Positions 1 through 10,518 of a stretch of DNA of 64,000 nt are shown here, piece by piece. Source of the stretch: Acholoe squamosa (lineage: Eukaryota; Annelida; Polychaeta; Phyllodocida; Polynoidae); the NCBI GenBank assembly GCA_949317995.1, contig OX439044.1, forward strand, positions 13,053,141-13,117,140, read 5' to 3'. The notes beneath the pieces were generated by a model. It was not told where the DNA came from, made no database searches, and saw only the letters and a program-made list of their open reading frames with translations. The first letter of the stretch is position 1; each line of letters opens with the position of its first letter. A program made the translations under genes and the position numbers.

Positions 1-1103
1 GCATGTTCTTTGTATGTCCAATAATGACATACTGCACATGAACACAATAGGATAAGATTTATTTGTAAAGTCAGCTTCATATGCCTCAGCTAATGCTTTA
101 TGTGCTCTTCATTGGCCAGATATTGTTTGTGGAATTGTAAAGGTCATACAAATGATTGCTTGTGCTTGTGGGGACTGTCTAAAGAGCCATGAAATTATGA
201 CTGCCATTTTTTCCCTACTGATTTAAAAATTTAATCAAATATTCCAGGGCCTTTTAATCACCTAAGATAATAAATGGATAGAGTTGCAAGGACCAAGATC
301 ATAAATCAATCTAGAAATGCACCCCTTAGTAATCTCACATTACATAGGAGCATGTAAAGCATTACATTATGAAAGCTAAGAAGACCTATCATATCAGAGG
401 GAATATTAAAATGATGCCAAGGGCAAGTGTCTAGCACAAGGTTTCATATCAACACTCAAAGGATGCATGAAGCATTTTGATTCATGTAATAATTTATATC
501 GTATAATGTTAGTACTGGTTAGGTACTCTCCAGTGGTATATCCATGTAGCAAAAGAGAAACAGAAACAAAGACAGATAATGAAACTAAAGACATCATACA
601 GTCATTCAAGGTTTAACAGAATATCTTCCTTTGTAAGCTATGCTCCTTGATCTGCCTGTATATTACACCATCTAAGCCCATTTTGACTGTTCAAAGATTT
701 TACACTTATAAATGTCCCCCTTACAAAATAGGGATTAATCTGCTAAATCAGGCAGAGTGCTTCACATAATAGAACATAAAACAAAGTGTGGATCTGGGAG
801 GTACAAAGCACACATTTTTCAATAAATAAACTGTAAACAGTAAACGTAAGTACAGAGCGACTACTGTAAACTGACCTAGATTCAGTTTACCTTCAACAAT
901 GTACTTTTGATATATACCTGGAATATTCAAATGAACAAGCTGTTATCCATGATTAAAGTGACAGAAACTTCAGGGGGCTTACATTTACCTAATAATATTA
1001 AAACATAAAAATTGCAATTAAATAGGCACATGTATTGTGCTATAATGATATTTTTTTCACACAACATGGAATTGATGCTTGAGCTATTATAATGCATCTA
1101 AAC

Positions 1104-1105
<2 letters not shown>

Positions 1106-1148
<43 letters not shown>
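1106..1148. repeat. (TA)n microsatellite
   Basis: An uninterrupted run of alternating T and A of about 40 bases. It sits where copy A is missing about 2.5 kb that is present in copy B, so it may mark the deletion join. Confidence 0.9.
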
Positions 1149-1150
<2 letters not shown>

Positions 1151-2649
1151 CCATTTAATTCCGTTGTAGTTGGTTACCTGCAATAAGGGAGACAATAGGG
1201 TTACAAGAAGTAGTAGAATCAAGAGGTAGGCAGCTGGATAATAAATGATCTCTCATTTCCAAGTGGTGTGTATCCTTAGACAGGTCGGGAATGATTGCTT
1301 CATGCAATTTTAAAGAAAAATATATCGTATTGTTTGGACTATTGAATCATCTAAAATTAAAGCAGATTATGGTTCTCTTGAAAGCATTTTCTCTAAGCTC
1401 AGAGTTCATGACTGAAGTCCATGTTTGTATACCTGCCAATGCTAAAACTGTTCATTATGCCACCCCTATGGAGCTGATGCACCAATGTGGTGGAAGTAGA
1501 TATGGCAGCCCTGTATTAGCGCGTCATAGCAACAAAGGAACATGAGCTTTGGGGTATTATATGGACCTTGAATGGTAAATATTGATCCAGACTGAATCAA
1601 AGTATTCTGATCAATCATTTGTTTGTTCTGAAAATAACACTAGCGTGATCGTTCACAGACTTTGCCAGGGGCGGTGAATGCAATCAAATCGGCCTCAATG
1701 TGAAGAATGACAAATGGTAGTGTAGCACTAGATCATGTTCTTGAGGAAAAATGAAAAATGTACAGATGAAGAACTGGAAACATCCAAAGTGAATATGTTT
1801 GATTTTCCATTTTATCCCTTATATATGATCAGATTTAATGAACCAATGCTTGTATAAACAGGTCAAACCCTGAAACAATAACCACTTGTACAGAACACTA
1901 AGAACTGCAGGCTGTTAAATTATTCAGCTCTTCAGGAATATATTATCTTGTAATAATAAGAGTTATCTAATAATCAACTAGATGAAGAAAGGACATAAAT
2001 GATAGAGGTTTTATTATACTCCAAATGTGACAGTACTATTGTGACAATAAAACAGTTTGTTCTGCCTATATGTGCCTGTGCCTGCTCCATATGTTCAGTC
2101 CACAAAGCGCTCTAATATAGCATGCACATTTCTCCTAATTCTACAAGAATGCATCTCACAGGCCTCATGGTGTTGATACATTCCTCAAGGCTCAGCATGG
2201 TACACTAATGCTCTACAGTTTTCAGATTTATTATGTGAAATTAAAACTGTAGTTGTAAGGGCCCATTCCACTGGCCTGATCCGATGAATTTTAACATAGT
2301 CAAAATAGGAAGTCTCTACAAGACCTGACAGATACAGTGGAATACCCCTTTACTACTACATTTTTTATGGCCAGAGGTTCATTTATCCCAGATAGACCTT
2401 TGATATACTGTCTGTCAATATTATCATAGGAGGTTAGACATGAGGTTTAGATGCTTGACCAATGATCAAACCCTGGAGATGCTCCAAGGGTCCGGGGATT
2501 CAAATCCCTGCACACACTGTAAAAAATGTAGTAAAGAAAATGATGGAATCCCTGTCCTAAATATTTACAGAGATGCAACATTATCTTAACAGAGCTTCCT
2601 TGTACATTTTGTGTACATTTTGTCTACCATGGCATACAATTGCAGTGCT

Positions 2650-2706
2650 TCAATTTTCAGTTTTTCAAGGATCCCTCATAGATTTAACAGATTTTTTTAC
2701 AGTGCA
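2650..2706 (+). repeat. Dispersed ~50-bp terminus-like motif ending in ACAGTG
   Basis: The motif has the core GGATCCCT, then a TAGATTTAACAG segment, then a T-run and ACAGTGCA. Related copies lie at 22040-22095, 47351-47412, 58018-58071 and 60254-60310 on the same strand, and near 11502-11550 and 56171-56216 in the opposite orientation. The first three sit at the same place in units A, B and C; the others are at independent sites. Occurrence in both orientations and a CACTGTAAAAA-type end look like the terminal inverted repeat of a DNA transposon family. The family is not identified. Confidence 0.5.
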
Positions 2707-4966
2707 CTAAAGATGCTCCCTTATACCAAATTCCCATCTCAGCCATCTATGGTACCTGTAGTGAGTTTATCAGAACCTTACACCACACCTCTATACAGAA
2801 ATGTCAGGAGTGTTCTGCAGCTGTTCCTGCTTCCACTGTCCAGCACATGGGTAACACAATACTCTTTCCCAGCAGCAGCTAAGTCACTGTTTTCAACACA
2901 TACCTTTTTATATGATTCCAGCCTGTCCCTCCAACAAATACCTACTTTTAACCCTTTTCTCCTTGCCTAGTGCAATGAAGTAGTATAATTTTGTTGTCAT
3001 TATGTATGATTTCAGCCCTGGTGAGTCTATTCTGCATTCATACATTATACTAACCTTATGGGGTGGATGCACACCTGAATCTTGAGCATTATGCATGAAT
3101 CTAACCCTGATGAGCAGACTTGCCAGAGTTGTAATAACCATTTCTGGTAGTGATAGACAAACAAGCATCAAACATCTATGTGCACCAAAAGAGTTAAAGG
3201 AATCCCATGGTTGTAGAAGTCAACAAGGAAATGCAAATTATATTGGTAATACTCAGGCCGGAGGGGGTTGATGACAGGTTGACTTGCATTGAATTTTTCC
3301 CACGCCTTGCTTCCAGTCACTTGCACCGACTGGAAATGTCATTACCATATATAAAGCCCTGTCAAAACATGCGCCCTAGCATGCACACTATAGTAAATGG
3401 GAAATAAGGGGCAGAGCCAAACACAAACAAGGTAAATTGAAACCTCTTACCAAGCTTATTCTAAACCGGTATCGAATTCTTAACAGAGGAGGTTGGAGAA
3501 AAAATAGTCGATTCGCTTTGTTGCTTTGATGCATGGATGTATTAGTGGTGAGTCATATAACAGGGCTGCGTTTATGCATCACGATGGCACTCTAAATGGG
3601 CTGGTTCACTCACAATATTTATCTTTTAATATCAGAGCTATTCAGTCCACTCTTTAATGACTGTCAGCCAATGGTAAAGTTGACTTCTAGAAAGGTGCTA
3701 TGTCAACAAAATGTACACCAGGGAATCAGTTACTCATCTACACTTTATTCATGTTCTAGAAATGAACATGAAGCCTCATGCTTACTGTAAAGGTTTAAAA
3801 TGCTAGAGAATAGAAATGATGAGGTGCACAATCTAATTACCTTCCTCCTATTTTGCAGAAGCAACTCCAGAAGATACCATCCAGGACCTCTGTGAGCAGA
3901 TTGTTGATGAAAACCTTGTTTATACTGTGTACACAGTGAACACAACAGGACCTTTACTTCATAATTTAAACACTTGCACTTAGCTTCATTAAAATTTTTA
4001 CATACCACCCTATCAAGGGGCTTTAGAAATTAGTTTGTTCATGGATCAATATTGCGAACTACTTATTTTAATGCTTATCAAACTTTTGGCATTGCTGATT
4101 CAGTGGCAAATCCATTTTGGTGGAGGTCTTGTGGTTAATCACACGGATCAATTTTCAAACAATAGAGTGCTTTCAAGAGAAGACATCGTGACTGTATTGC
4201 CTCCAGAGGTACCTGCATTGGCTAGAGTTATACATCACAAAGACAAATTGTCTATGATGAGCAATGAAGCTAGAATACCAATGTGCATTGGATATAGGTC
4301 TAACAATGTCAGTACAGCAGAGATGAGGATTTTCATAAGAATGCATCATAGTCATTTTGAACTTAAGAAAAAAAGCCTTAAACTGCAGGAAAAAAAAACC
4401 TTGAAAACTTCTGGCGTTTTTGCAGACAAGGATGTCAGGCCCTGTCACCCTGGCTTGATAGAGATGTAATTAGACAGCCGATTGGTTGTGACGTCATTAA
4501 ATTGACGTTAGTACCCATAATTAACAACTTGACGTTAGTAGCTATGATTAACAATTACAGAGTATTATTTTCCCACGCCCCACTAATCCACTCGGCTGTC
4601 CCTGTTTGTATTAAATCAGACCTGCCCGGATTATCTCCCTTAACACTTCAATGGCACCCTGATACCCCAATTTGCATGTTCAACCACAGCCATGATACAC
4701 AGTTTAAGCACCGGTGAGTAACTCACTGGCAACGCATTCAACCTTTTGCAGGGTATGAAGTAGTATGGTCAATAAGCTGCATAAATGTGACAGTGGCGGG
4801 TCGCTGATCGACATTCACACAGGATGGAGACAAAAGAGCTTAATGCACTAAAACACTATGAGGCCCTTCATGGGTTAAATCTCCCCTGCCAGGATTATCT
4901 ACCTTAACCCTTTAAGGACAGAGCAAAAATGGTCGCCCTGGCCATGGGGATGGCCTTGATCCGCTA

Positions 4967-5383
4967 CAATGTTATTAGTGATAGTCAATTTGGTTTCATA
5001 TCGAGAAGATCAACTGTTGATGCAATTTATATGTTGACACATCACTTGATTGAAAGTTATAATGGTGGGGGGTGCTTGGCCGTGGTTTTTCTTGATCTGA
5101 GGAAGGCTTTTGATACAGTTAACCACTCCCTCCTATTATCCTAGCTGGAATATCTAAATCTTTCTCTGGACAGTGTCAATTTGATGAAGTCGTATCTGTC
5201 TGACAGAACCCATAGTACCACAGCGAACGGCATAACCTCTGGTGAGTTGCCCATTACATGTGGCGTGCCCCAGGGATTGGTGCTTGGCCCATTGTTGTTT
5301 ACTATCTAAATAAACATGGTGACTAAAGTTATAGAAAATTGTAAGTATTGTCTTTATGCGGATGACCTAGCAATTTTTATACC
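4967..5383 (+). pseudogene. LINE reverse transcriptase fragment (5'-truncated)
   Basis: Translation shows the core of a non-LTR retrotransposon reverse transcriptase. It contains SDSQFGF, the motif A segment FLDLRKAFDTVNH, then GVPQGLVLGPLL, then YADDLAIF near 5350-5383. Two in-frame stops break it, one after the motif A segment and one just after GPLLF, so it is dead. The order and spacing fit the CR1/L2/Jockey-like group, but I cannot place it in a clade. The frame resumes at 6255 after an insertion and the C-terminal part resumes at 9694 after a second one. Together the three pieces are one 5'-truncated LINE that entered unit A. Confidence 0.8.
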
Positions 5384-5475
5384 ACGATTTGTGGGTTACA
5401 CAGTGCTTTTTGGTGTCTATTCCCATCCACATATCTGTCGATATTGCACACCCTATAGGCTGTAACATCAATTTT

Positions 5476-5569
5476 GGAAGGCATGCGGTTATCCATGGAA
5501 GGTGTGTGGTTATCCATGGAAGGTGTGCGGTTATCCTGGATAACCACACACCTTCCATGTCCTTCCATG
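5476..5569. repeat. Three 21-bp direct repeats closing into a hairpin
   Basis: Units start at 5476, 5497 and 5518, each reading GGAAGG, about five variable bases, then GGTTATCC. The third is followed with almost no spacer by its own inverse (5537-5559). About 20 bp can therefore fold into a near-perfect stem with a loop of one or two bases. Confidence 0.8.
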
Positions 5570-5609
5570 TCATATGTTACATGTTAAAACCCATGAAATT
5601 TTCAATGCC

Positions 5610-5680
5610 AGGGCAGGGCTCGAACCTACAGTCTCACATCCCAAATCTAACTCCCTATGCACTGCGCCACAGGGACTGGC
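5610..5680 (-). mobile_element. tRNA-derived SINE head
   Basis: On the minus strand the sequence reads GTCCCTGTGGCGCAGTGCAT, which carries an A-box-like GTGGCGCAGTG. About 35 bases later comes a B-box, GGTTCGAGCC (plus-strand 5618-5627). The spacing suits an internal RNA polymerase III promoter. The arms do not close into a clean cloverleaf, so I call it a SINE head or tRNA pseudogene rather than a functional tRNA. A second B-box-like GGTTCGAACC lies on the plus strand at 5692-5701. Confidence 0.5.
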
Positions 5681-5718
5681 GAGAGATGCTTGGTTCGAAC
5701 CACGTCTCAATATGATAC

Positions 5719-6030
5719 AAAGCCGTGTGCGCTGTCGCTGTCCGCTGCCGGGCGAGGAGGTGTATTATACACAAACAAAACCGCGAGACGCAGTGAACGG
5801 AGAAGGAGCGGTCGTCTAGCAGTTAGCGCTTTGCACTCGAGGTGTATTATACACAAACATAACAGCGAGACGCATCTTTTTTCGCTGTGTGCGAGGTCGC
5901 TGTCCGCTGCCGGGCGACGAGGTGTATGTACACCATTTTTCGCGGTGTGCCGCTGCCAAGGCTAGCCGAGACGGGCACTGTCGCTGTCTGCTGCCGGGCG
6001 AGGAGGTGTATGTACCTGTCTACACACACT
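5719..6030. repeat. GC-rich imperfect tandem array
   Basis: A segment built around CGCTGTCCGCTGCCGGGCGA, followed by GGAGGTGTAT and a short palindromic TATACAC or TGTACAC, occurs near 5730, 5895 and 5980. A partial copy, GAGGTGTATTATACAC, lies at 5838. Between copies lie A-rich links containing CGCGAGACGC. Base composition is far from the surrounding AT-rich DNA. Confidence 0.75.
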
Positions 6031-6056
6031 GTCATGGCTGGCTTCGAGTCCCGGGA
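5806..6056 (+). other. Split tRNA-like A box and B box
   Basis: GGTCGTCTAGCAGTTAGCGC at about 5810 looks like the D-arm/A-box part of a tRNA. GGCTTCGAGTCCCGGG at about 6040 looks like the matching T-arm/B-box. About 200 bp of the GC-rich array lies between them, so this is a tRNA-derived promoter split or expanded by tandem repeats, not a working tRNA. Confidence 0.35.
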
Positions 6057-6130
6057 AGGGGGAATAATTTTTGTTTTCAACTTGAATTTATTGGTATTCT
6101 ATTGATTATTTATTGGTTTCGTGGTATAAA

Positions 6131-6255
6131 ATAAGTAGTCAATGGATAATTCATGCCTCATGTGTGTTAGCAAAGGCTAATAACACTCGGCCTACGGCCA
6201 CGTGTCATTATCCTTCACTAACACACACTCGTCATGAATTATCCATTGGTTACTT
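6131..6255. repeat. 125-bp hairpin (foldback element)
   Basis: The left arm (from AGTAGTCAATGGATAATTCA) and the right arm (ending TGAATTATCCATTGGTTACT) are inverted repeats of about 60 bp with a few mismatches. The centre is a GC-rich palindrome, CGGCCTACGGCC, with a loop of about three bases. No coding content. It adjoins the resumed LINE frame. Confidence 0.85.
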
Positions 6256-6490
6256 TTTCAATGTCTGGCACTAATCCAGATGATGTACAAAAGAAAATTC
6301 AGGAGGATTTAGATCGAATTGCTGTTTGACGCTCAGTCTATAAATTGCCTTTTAACACAGACAAAACAGATTTGTTATGGTGTGGTACGAATTCCTTTTA
6401 TAATAGGAATGATCTGCAGCACAAGACAGTAATCTAAAAGTTGTTTTCTCCTTTAATTATCTGCGTTTATCTCACGATTCTGGCCTCTAC
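6255..6490 (+). pseudogene. LINE reverse transcriptase, thumb/connection fragment
   Basis: Translation gives SGTNPDDVQKKIQEDLDRI, a stop, then LPFNTDKTDLLWCGT, and later a FNYLRLSHDSGL segment resembling the post-YADD YLG region of LINE polymerases. It continues directly from the YADD-bearing fragment ending at 5383. It contains stops and a frame change. The frame is interrupted again at about 6490 by the Crypton cassette and continues at 9694. Confidence 0.7.
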
Positions 6491-6654
6491 AGTGCTTTTT
6501 TGGTCATAACCCCATTCCGTTATCGGGGTATAACCGCATTCTCAGAGTCCATTTTTTTTTCTAAGACGATCTTGGTTAGAACCTGAGCAAGTTAATAAAT
6601 TGGAGAAGGATATGAAGCCACCCTCGCCATAGTTTTCCAGTTAAAACCGTTAAG

Positions 6655-6732
6655 GTTCAACGGGGAATCGATCCCCGGCCGCTGGGGCAGGAGGCGAGCT
6701 CGCTGTCCACTATACCAAGCCGACCGGTGGTA
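6655..6732 (-). other. tRNA-like sequence (SINE head or tRNA pseudogene)
   Basis: On the minus strand TTGGTATAGTGGACAGCGAG contains an A-box-like segment, followed by CTCGCC and then GGGGATCGATTCCCC, a perfect T-stem with a B-box-like GATCGATTCC. The acceptor and anticodon arms do not pair well, so it is not a convincing functional tRNA. It lies about 280 bp upstream of the Crypton gene, in antisense orientation. Confidence 0.4.
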
Positions 6733-7011
6733 GAACCAACTACACATGGAGATATGAAAAATTTGTCCGACATACCTGATGTTTGCAGACCTCGTTAGCA
6801 TTGAATCCAATGGTGCCGGGTGGAGTTATTAACAGGAAAACATCCTTAGATATCCTATATGAACATGCCATGCCTAACTTCTGCATTTTCTTCAAAATAA
6901 ATAAGAATCCATTGATTTTCCATAGCGCTCTATATCGGCACACGAGTAACCCGGCTGACCTCCTTGCCGGAAGTGGATATTTTCTCTTCTCTTTCAGTGG
7001 AGATTTCCAAA

Positions 7012-8698
7012 ATGGCTTCGAATACGTGGTCGTCTCGATACAAAGTAGGCGAGTTGGTAGAGGTAAAAAAACAAGAAGAATGGGTGCTCGGTGTGATAAC
7101 TAAGGTTATTTTGAGTGGATGTTTCTACTACAAGATACAATTGACCTCAGACGGCTCAGAAGTAACAGAAGTTAAGAGAAATATGAGATTATCCAAAGTG
7201 ACATTTGGGGATGAATCTGGCCCGGACGAGGCCCCTGACACGCAGCCGTTCGTTGACAATGTAAACAAAGCCGCTGTCAAAGTTCCAGAAGAGGAAGCCA
7301 ATAGATTCATACAAATGGATGCTGAAGCCATAGCTGCAATGGAGAAGGCCGCGAAAGCAAATGCTACACATAAGCAGACGAGTTGGGGCGTAAAAATGTT
7401 CAAAGGTTAGATAATTTATTATTAAACTTTGATTTGTGTAGCGACAATACGGTATATACATGTTAAGGGCCACACGCGACGGCTGTGCCTAGTACCATGT
7501 ATATGCAATTCGATAACGCAGGGAGCATTTATTATTTCGTTTGGTTTCTACCTATAGCCTATGACTACAGTTTAAACGTTGTTTATATTAGAGAGGGTGT
7601 ATTAATAATTTTTTTTTATTATTTTCAGCATGGTTAGTGCAAAATAATGAGCACGAAGACTTTGAAAATTTCTCTGCAGAAGCTCTGGCTACAGTACTAC
7701 GAAAATTCTATGCAGAAGTGAGGAATAAAGAGGGAGAAGAATATTCAAAACGTTCCTTGATGTGTGTCAGAGCAGCAATACACAGATTTCTTTCTACAAG
7801 CCCCAATAATGTTCCCTTCAACATCATCACAGATGGAATATTTTCGCAAGCAAATAATGTATTGAAAGGCCACATCAAACTAAACAAAAAAGCAGGGTTA
7901 GACACTTCTACACACTATGGGTCCATAAGTCCAGCAGATATAGCTAAAATGTACTCTACTAGAGTGCTAAGCAATGATAATCCCACTTCCCTGCAGAGAA
8001 AGGTCTTCTATGAGATGAGTCTGCAGTTTGGTCGTCGAGCTAGAGAAGGACTACATCAATTAACTAAGGAAGATTTTGTCTTCAAAAAGGATCAAAATGG
8101 TGTAGAATTTTGTACCCTGAAATATAATGTTGCAGAAAAAAACCATCAGGGTCTATCTCAAAATGTAGCTGAGCATGAACAAAGGATGTATGGAACAGAT
8201 AAACCAGACTGTCCTATGAAATCAATGAAAATGTACCTGTCAAAATTAAATCCAGATATTCCAAATTTCTTTCAAACATCCAAGAAAACCAATTATCGTC
8301 TCAGCACAACCTGGTACACCAAGAGTCCCATGGGGATTAATACCATTGGCAAATTCATGCCCAACATAAGTAAAGATGCCAAACTTTCCAAAGTCTATAC
8401 CAATCACTGTATAAGGGCAACCGTGGTGACAACCCTTCGTAATAAGGGCATTGTTGCCCGTGATATCAAGAGTGTCACAGGACACAAATCTGAAGCAAGC
8501 ATTGATTATTACTCAAAGACACCAGACAATGTTAGACACAAGATGGCTATGATGTTGGCAGGTGCTGAAGGTAATATACCTACTGCTACTACTACCTGTA
8601 CAAACCAGGAAATCAACCTGCAAAATGTACAACCTCACACTACTTTGTTCTCAAATGTGCAGTTTTCTAACTGCAATGTTAATGTGCATATGAAATAA
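7012..8698 (+). CDS. Crypton-type tyrosine recombinase, two exons (7012-7405 joined to 7629-8698)
   Basis: The spliced product is 487 aa and would act in the nucleus as a DNA strand-exchange recombinase. Exon 1 starts at ATG 7012 in a good context (AAAATGG). It encodes a Tudor/agenet-like segment (about residues 8-65) with VGELVEV and GVITKV, then an acidic and Ala-rich linker. Joining the exons completes a WGVKMF-A-WL motif, followed by an N-terminal DNA-binding-like helical domain (LRKFYAEVRNKEGEEY). The catalytic set is complete: Arg in FGRRAREGL (about 267-270), H391-x-x-R394 in NHCIRAT, His417 in TGHKS, and Tyr425 or Tyr426 in DYYSK. It resembles the KIAA1958/DUF3504 Crypton group. There are no stops or frameshifts, unlike the LINE it sits in. 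It could be an active Crypton or a recently stranded copy. Confidence 0.85.
7406..7628 (+). other. Intron of the Crypton gene
   Basis: The donor is AAAG|GTTAGA and the acceptor TTATTATTTTCAG|CA, preceded by a T-rich tract. The 223-bp intron has in-frame stops. It falls after the first base of a codon, and joining gives GCA (Ala) in frame with exon 2, inside a conserved-looking W-x(4)-F-x-W-L motif. Confidence 0.85.
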
Positions 8699-9021
8699 TC
8701 AGACACACAAAGCACCTGTTGTAACAATTACTAAAATTCTATGATTTTTCATGTTATTTTCATATATTTAATTAAAATTGTTGAGTTTTTGCAAACATTT
8801 TTCCTTCTTGTTCTTACATATAACGATGTATCAGTATAGACTAGTGTAGGCGGGAAAAGTGGTAATTCTGCTTTGAAAACTAAATGCTCCCTTTGCGTGC
8901 GTCCCGCAACCAAAACGAGGCTCGTATGAAAACAAGATGGCGCTAGGCGGAAGAAGCTGAAGTATGTCGTATACACTTACAAAATGTCTTCTCATGGATT
9001 AATTCTGGGGTTATAAGGTAA

Positions 9022-9205
9022 GAAATTAATACAAAATGGAGGAATAAGTGCGATAAACGCATTAATGCATTGACATTGTAGGACTCGGTGAGGTTAGCTG
9101 GAAATAATCGCCCTCCCGCTGCGCGGTCGGGCGATTATTTCCAGCAAACCTCACCTCGTCCTACAATATCAATACATTAATAGCTTATTAATATGTAAAT
9201 TATCT
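9022..9205. repeat. Hairpin with conserved flanks, GC-core version
   Basis: The left flank (AGAAATTAATACAAAATGGA and on to GATAAACGCATTAAT) and the right flank (TAGCTTATTAATATG) are shared with 34802-34935. Between them is a stem of about 53 bp, 9061-9113 against 9129-9181, with core CGCCC/GGGCG and a 15-base loop. The stem sequence is unrelated to that at 34841-34923. Confidence 0.8.
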
Positions 9206-9360
9206 CAGTTTAATCATTTTTTAATCGATCACACTAAATTTACCTGCAGATGATTTGTAGAGGACCACCTGGTTCAAATATGCAAGTGTTATATACCAAA
9301 TGAAAGCTCTTGATGAGCTGTAAATGAATATGCCAATAACTAAACATTTTGTATGTGCAA

Positions 9361-9693
9361 CTTCCGAACCGTTTTGTAAGGATGGGTCACATATGTTCTT
9401 TGAAGCTTAGGCTTTTATCTATGATTACACAGTGATAATTTATGAATCCTATATAACTCCTATGTAATTCTATATAACCATGTAAACTAGAGCTATGTTT
9501 TCCAGGCATTTGGGGTTTAAATTCAGTGTAGTAAGCAAGGATTCTGAAAGATATGTACTCATATGTTAGAAAAATGCTGCAATATCAAATTTGAAAAATC
9601 TGAAATATTTGACACTATACCACTTAAAAGGGCCATATCTAGACTTCTAAATCTGCGACTTCAGTACCATTTTGTTAGGATGGGTCACATATG
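9361..9693. repeat. Spaced 35-bp direct repeat
   Basis: Segments 9361-9395 and 9659-9693 are near-identical and share the exact 16-mer GGATGGGTCACATATG. They are about 298 bp apart and the second ends at the right edge of the Crypton cassette. Confidence 0.75.
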
Positions 9694-10458
9694 GAAAAGG
9701 TAAAAAGCAACTTCCAGGTAAAAACCTATCAACTGAGGTAAATAAGACCTTTTGTTGACTGGGAGCTTGCCATTAAGTTAATTAAACAAATGGTTCTGCC
9801 TGTAATAGATTATGCTAATTCTATACATGAGAGTGGGCCTCGACTATTGTAAAAAAATTGCAAACCATGCACAGTTATGCTATGGCATATATGATCCACA
9901 TGATACCAGTGTGCATAATTTACATGTGAGCTCTAAATGTTTAATGCTAGAAGCTTGTTAGGCATTATGCATGATTTATCAAAAGTACCTGCTAACATAA
10001 GACAACCGGTACGAGATCTACATGCTAATAACAAAATAGATATCCATGTGAGTCCTGCCTAGTGTATGATAGATGCCCATTTCTGCGAGGGAGTAAGGTA
10101 TGGGATAAGCTCGAAGAAGAGGTCCAGAAGCTGAATTGTAAAGCTGAGTTTATGAGAAGAGTGTAATTATTTAGATGTGTATATGAGTATACTTTAGTAA
10201 TGTGGCTGTGACTTTAACTCTATCTGCCAATGTTATTTATTAAGATGTCAATTACAATTAATTCTAGGATAAAGCTGCTGGATATCCCTTAAATGTGTGC
10301 TTATTGACTATCCCACAATATGACACTTATTGTTTGAATATTTTTTTGGAACGGCTATTGTTTGTGTTATTGTTTATACTGGCTATACCTGAAAAGTTTA
10401 CATGTATGATGTTTCATGGCCAATACACTTGTTAAACTCAAACTCAAACTCAAAAAAA
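9694..10458 (+). pseudogene. LINE C-terminal region and 3' tail
   Basis: Translation shows IRPFVDWELAIKLIKQMVLP then VIDYANSIHES, matching the region downstream of the polymerase core in CR1-like LINEs. A degraded C-terminus with several stops follows. The element ends in three copies of an ACTCAA-type hexamer and an A-run (about 10433-10457), a typical LINE 3' tail. Unit A sequence returns by about 10590. Confidence 0.75.
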
Positions 10459-10518
10459 AGTTTAGTTCCTAGAGGATGAGCATATTTTCAATTCCTATAC
10501 AAATCCTATATAATATGC

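Larger units (their letters stand above)
1..4905 (+). repeat. Tandem unit copy A, left part (non-coding)
   Basis: Non-coding sequence that recurs in the same order further along the window. Bases around 250-450 match 17710-17870, 700-1000 match 17890-18150, 1180-1720 match 20725-21240 and 37170-37800, 2600-2950 match 22000-22400 and 47351-47660, 3190-3790 match 22540-23290 and 52120-52470, and 3980-4850 match 23760-24590. The copies differ by many substitutions and small indels. No open frame is preserved across copies, so I read no gene here. Copy A lacks the block that copy B has at about 18180-20700; the join in A lies next to the TA repeat at 1106-1148. Confidence 0.75.
5384..6254. mobile_element. 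Composite insertion (SINE pieces, tandem repeats, hairpin) inside the LINE
   Basis: The LINE protein reads YADDLAIF up to 5383 and continues with SGTNPDDVQKK just after 6255, so about 870 bp were inserted between adjacent codons of the reverse transcriptase. The insert is more GC-rich than its surroundings. It holds a 21-bp tandem repeat, tRNA-like A and B boxes on both strands, a GC-rich tandem array and a long hairpin at its right edge. I could not fix target duplications. Confidence 0.6.
8699..9693. other. 3' flank of the Crypton cassette
   Basis: AT-rich non-coding sequence downstream of the stop codon. ATTAAA near 8771 is a possible polyadenylation signal. Around 8890-8960 is a short GC-richer patch with CAAGATGGCGC, a YY1-like site. 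A long hairpin (9061-9181) and a spaced direct repeat follow. The LINE frame resumes at about 9694, which sets the right edge of the cassette. I found no target duplication, and Cryptons are not expected to make one. Confidence 0.5.

Noticed and set aside
2611..2970. 119-codon frame whose C-terminal half recurs at 47305-47655 and partly at 22190-22387
   Set aside because: The similarity follows from these being paralogous copies of the tandem unit. Frames differ in start, end and length, and the B copy is disrupted. No domain or codon-level constraint is visible.
6655..6732. Functional tRNA gene on the minus strand
   Set aside because: The T-arm is good, but the acceptor and anticodon stems do not pair, so I kept it only as tRNA-like.
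8749..8976. 75-codon minus-strand frame downstream of the Crypton gene
   Set aside because: No recognisable domain and located in the AT-rich 3' flank; likely chance.
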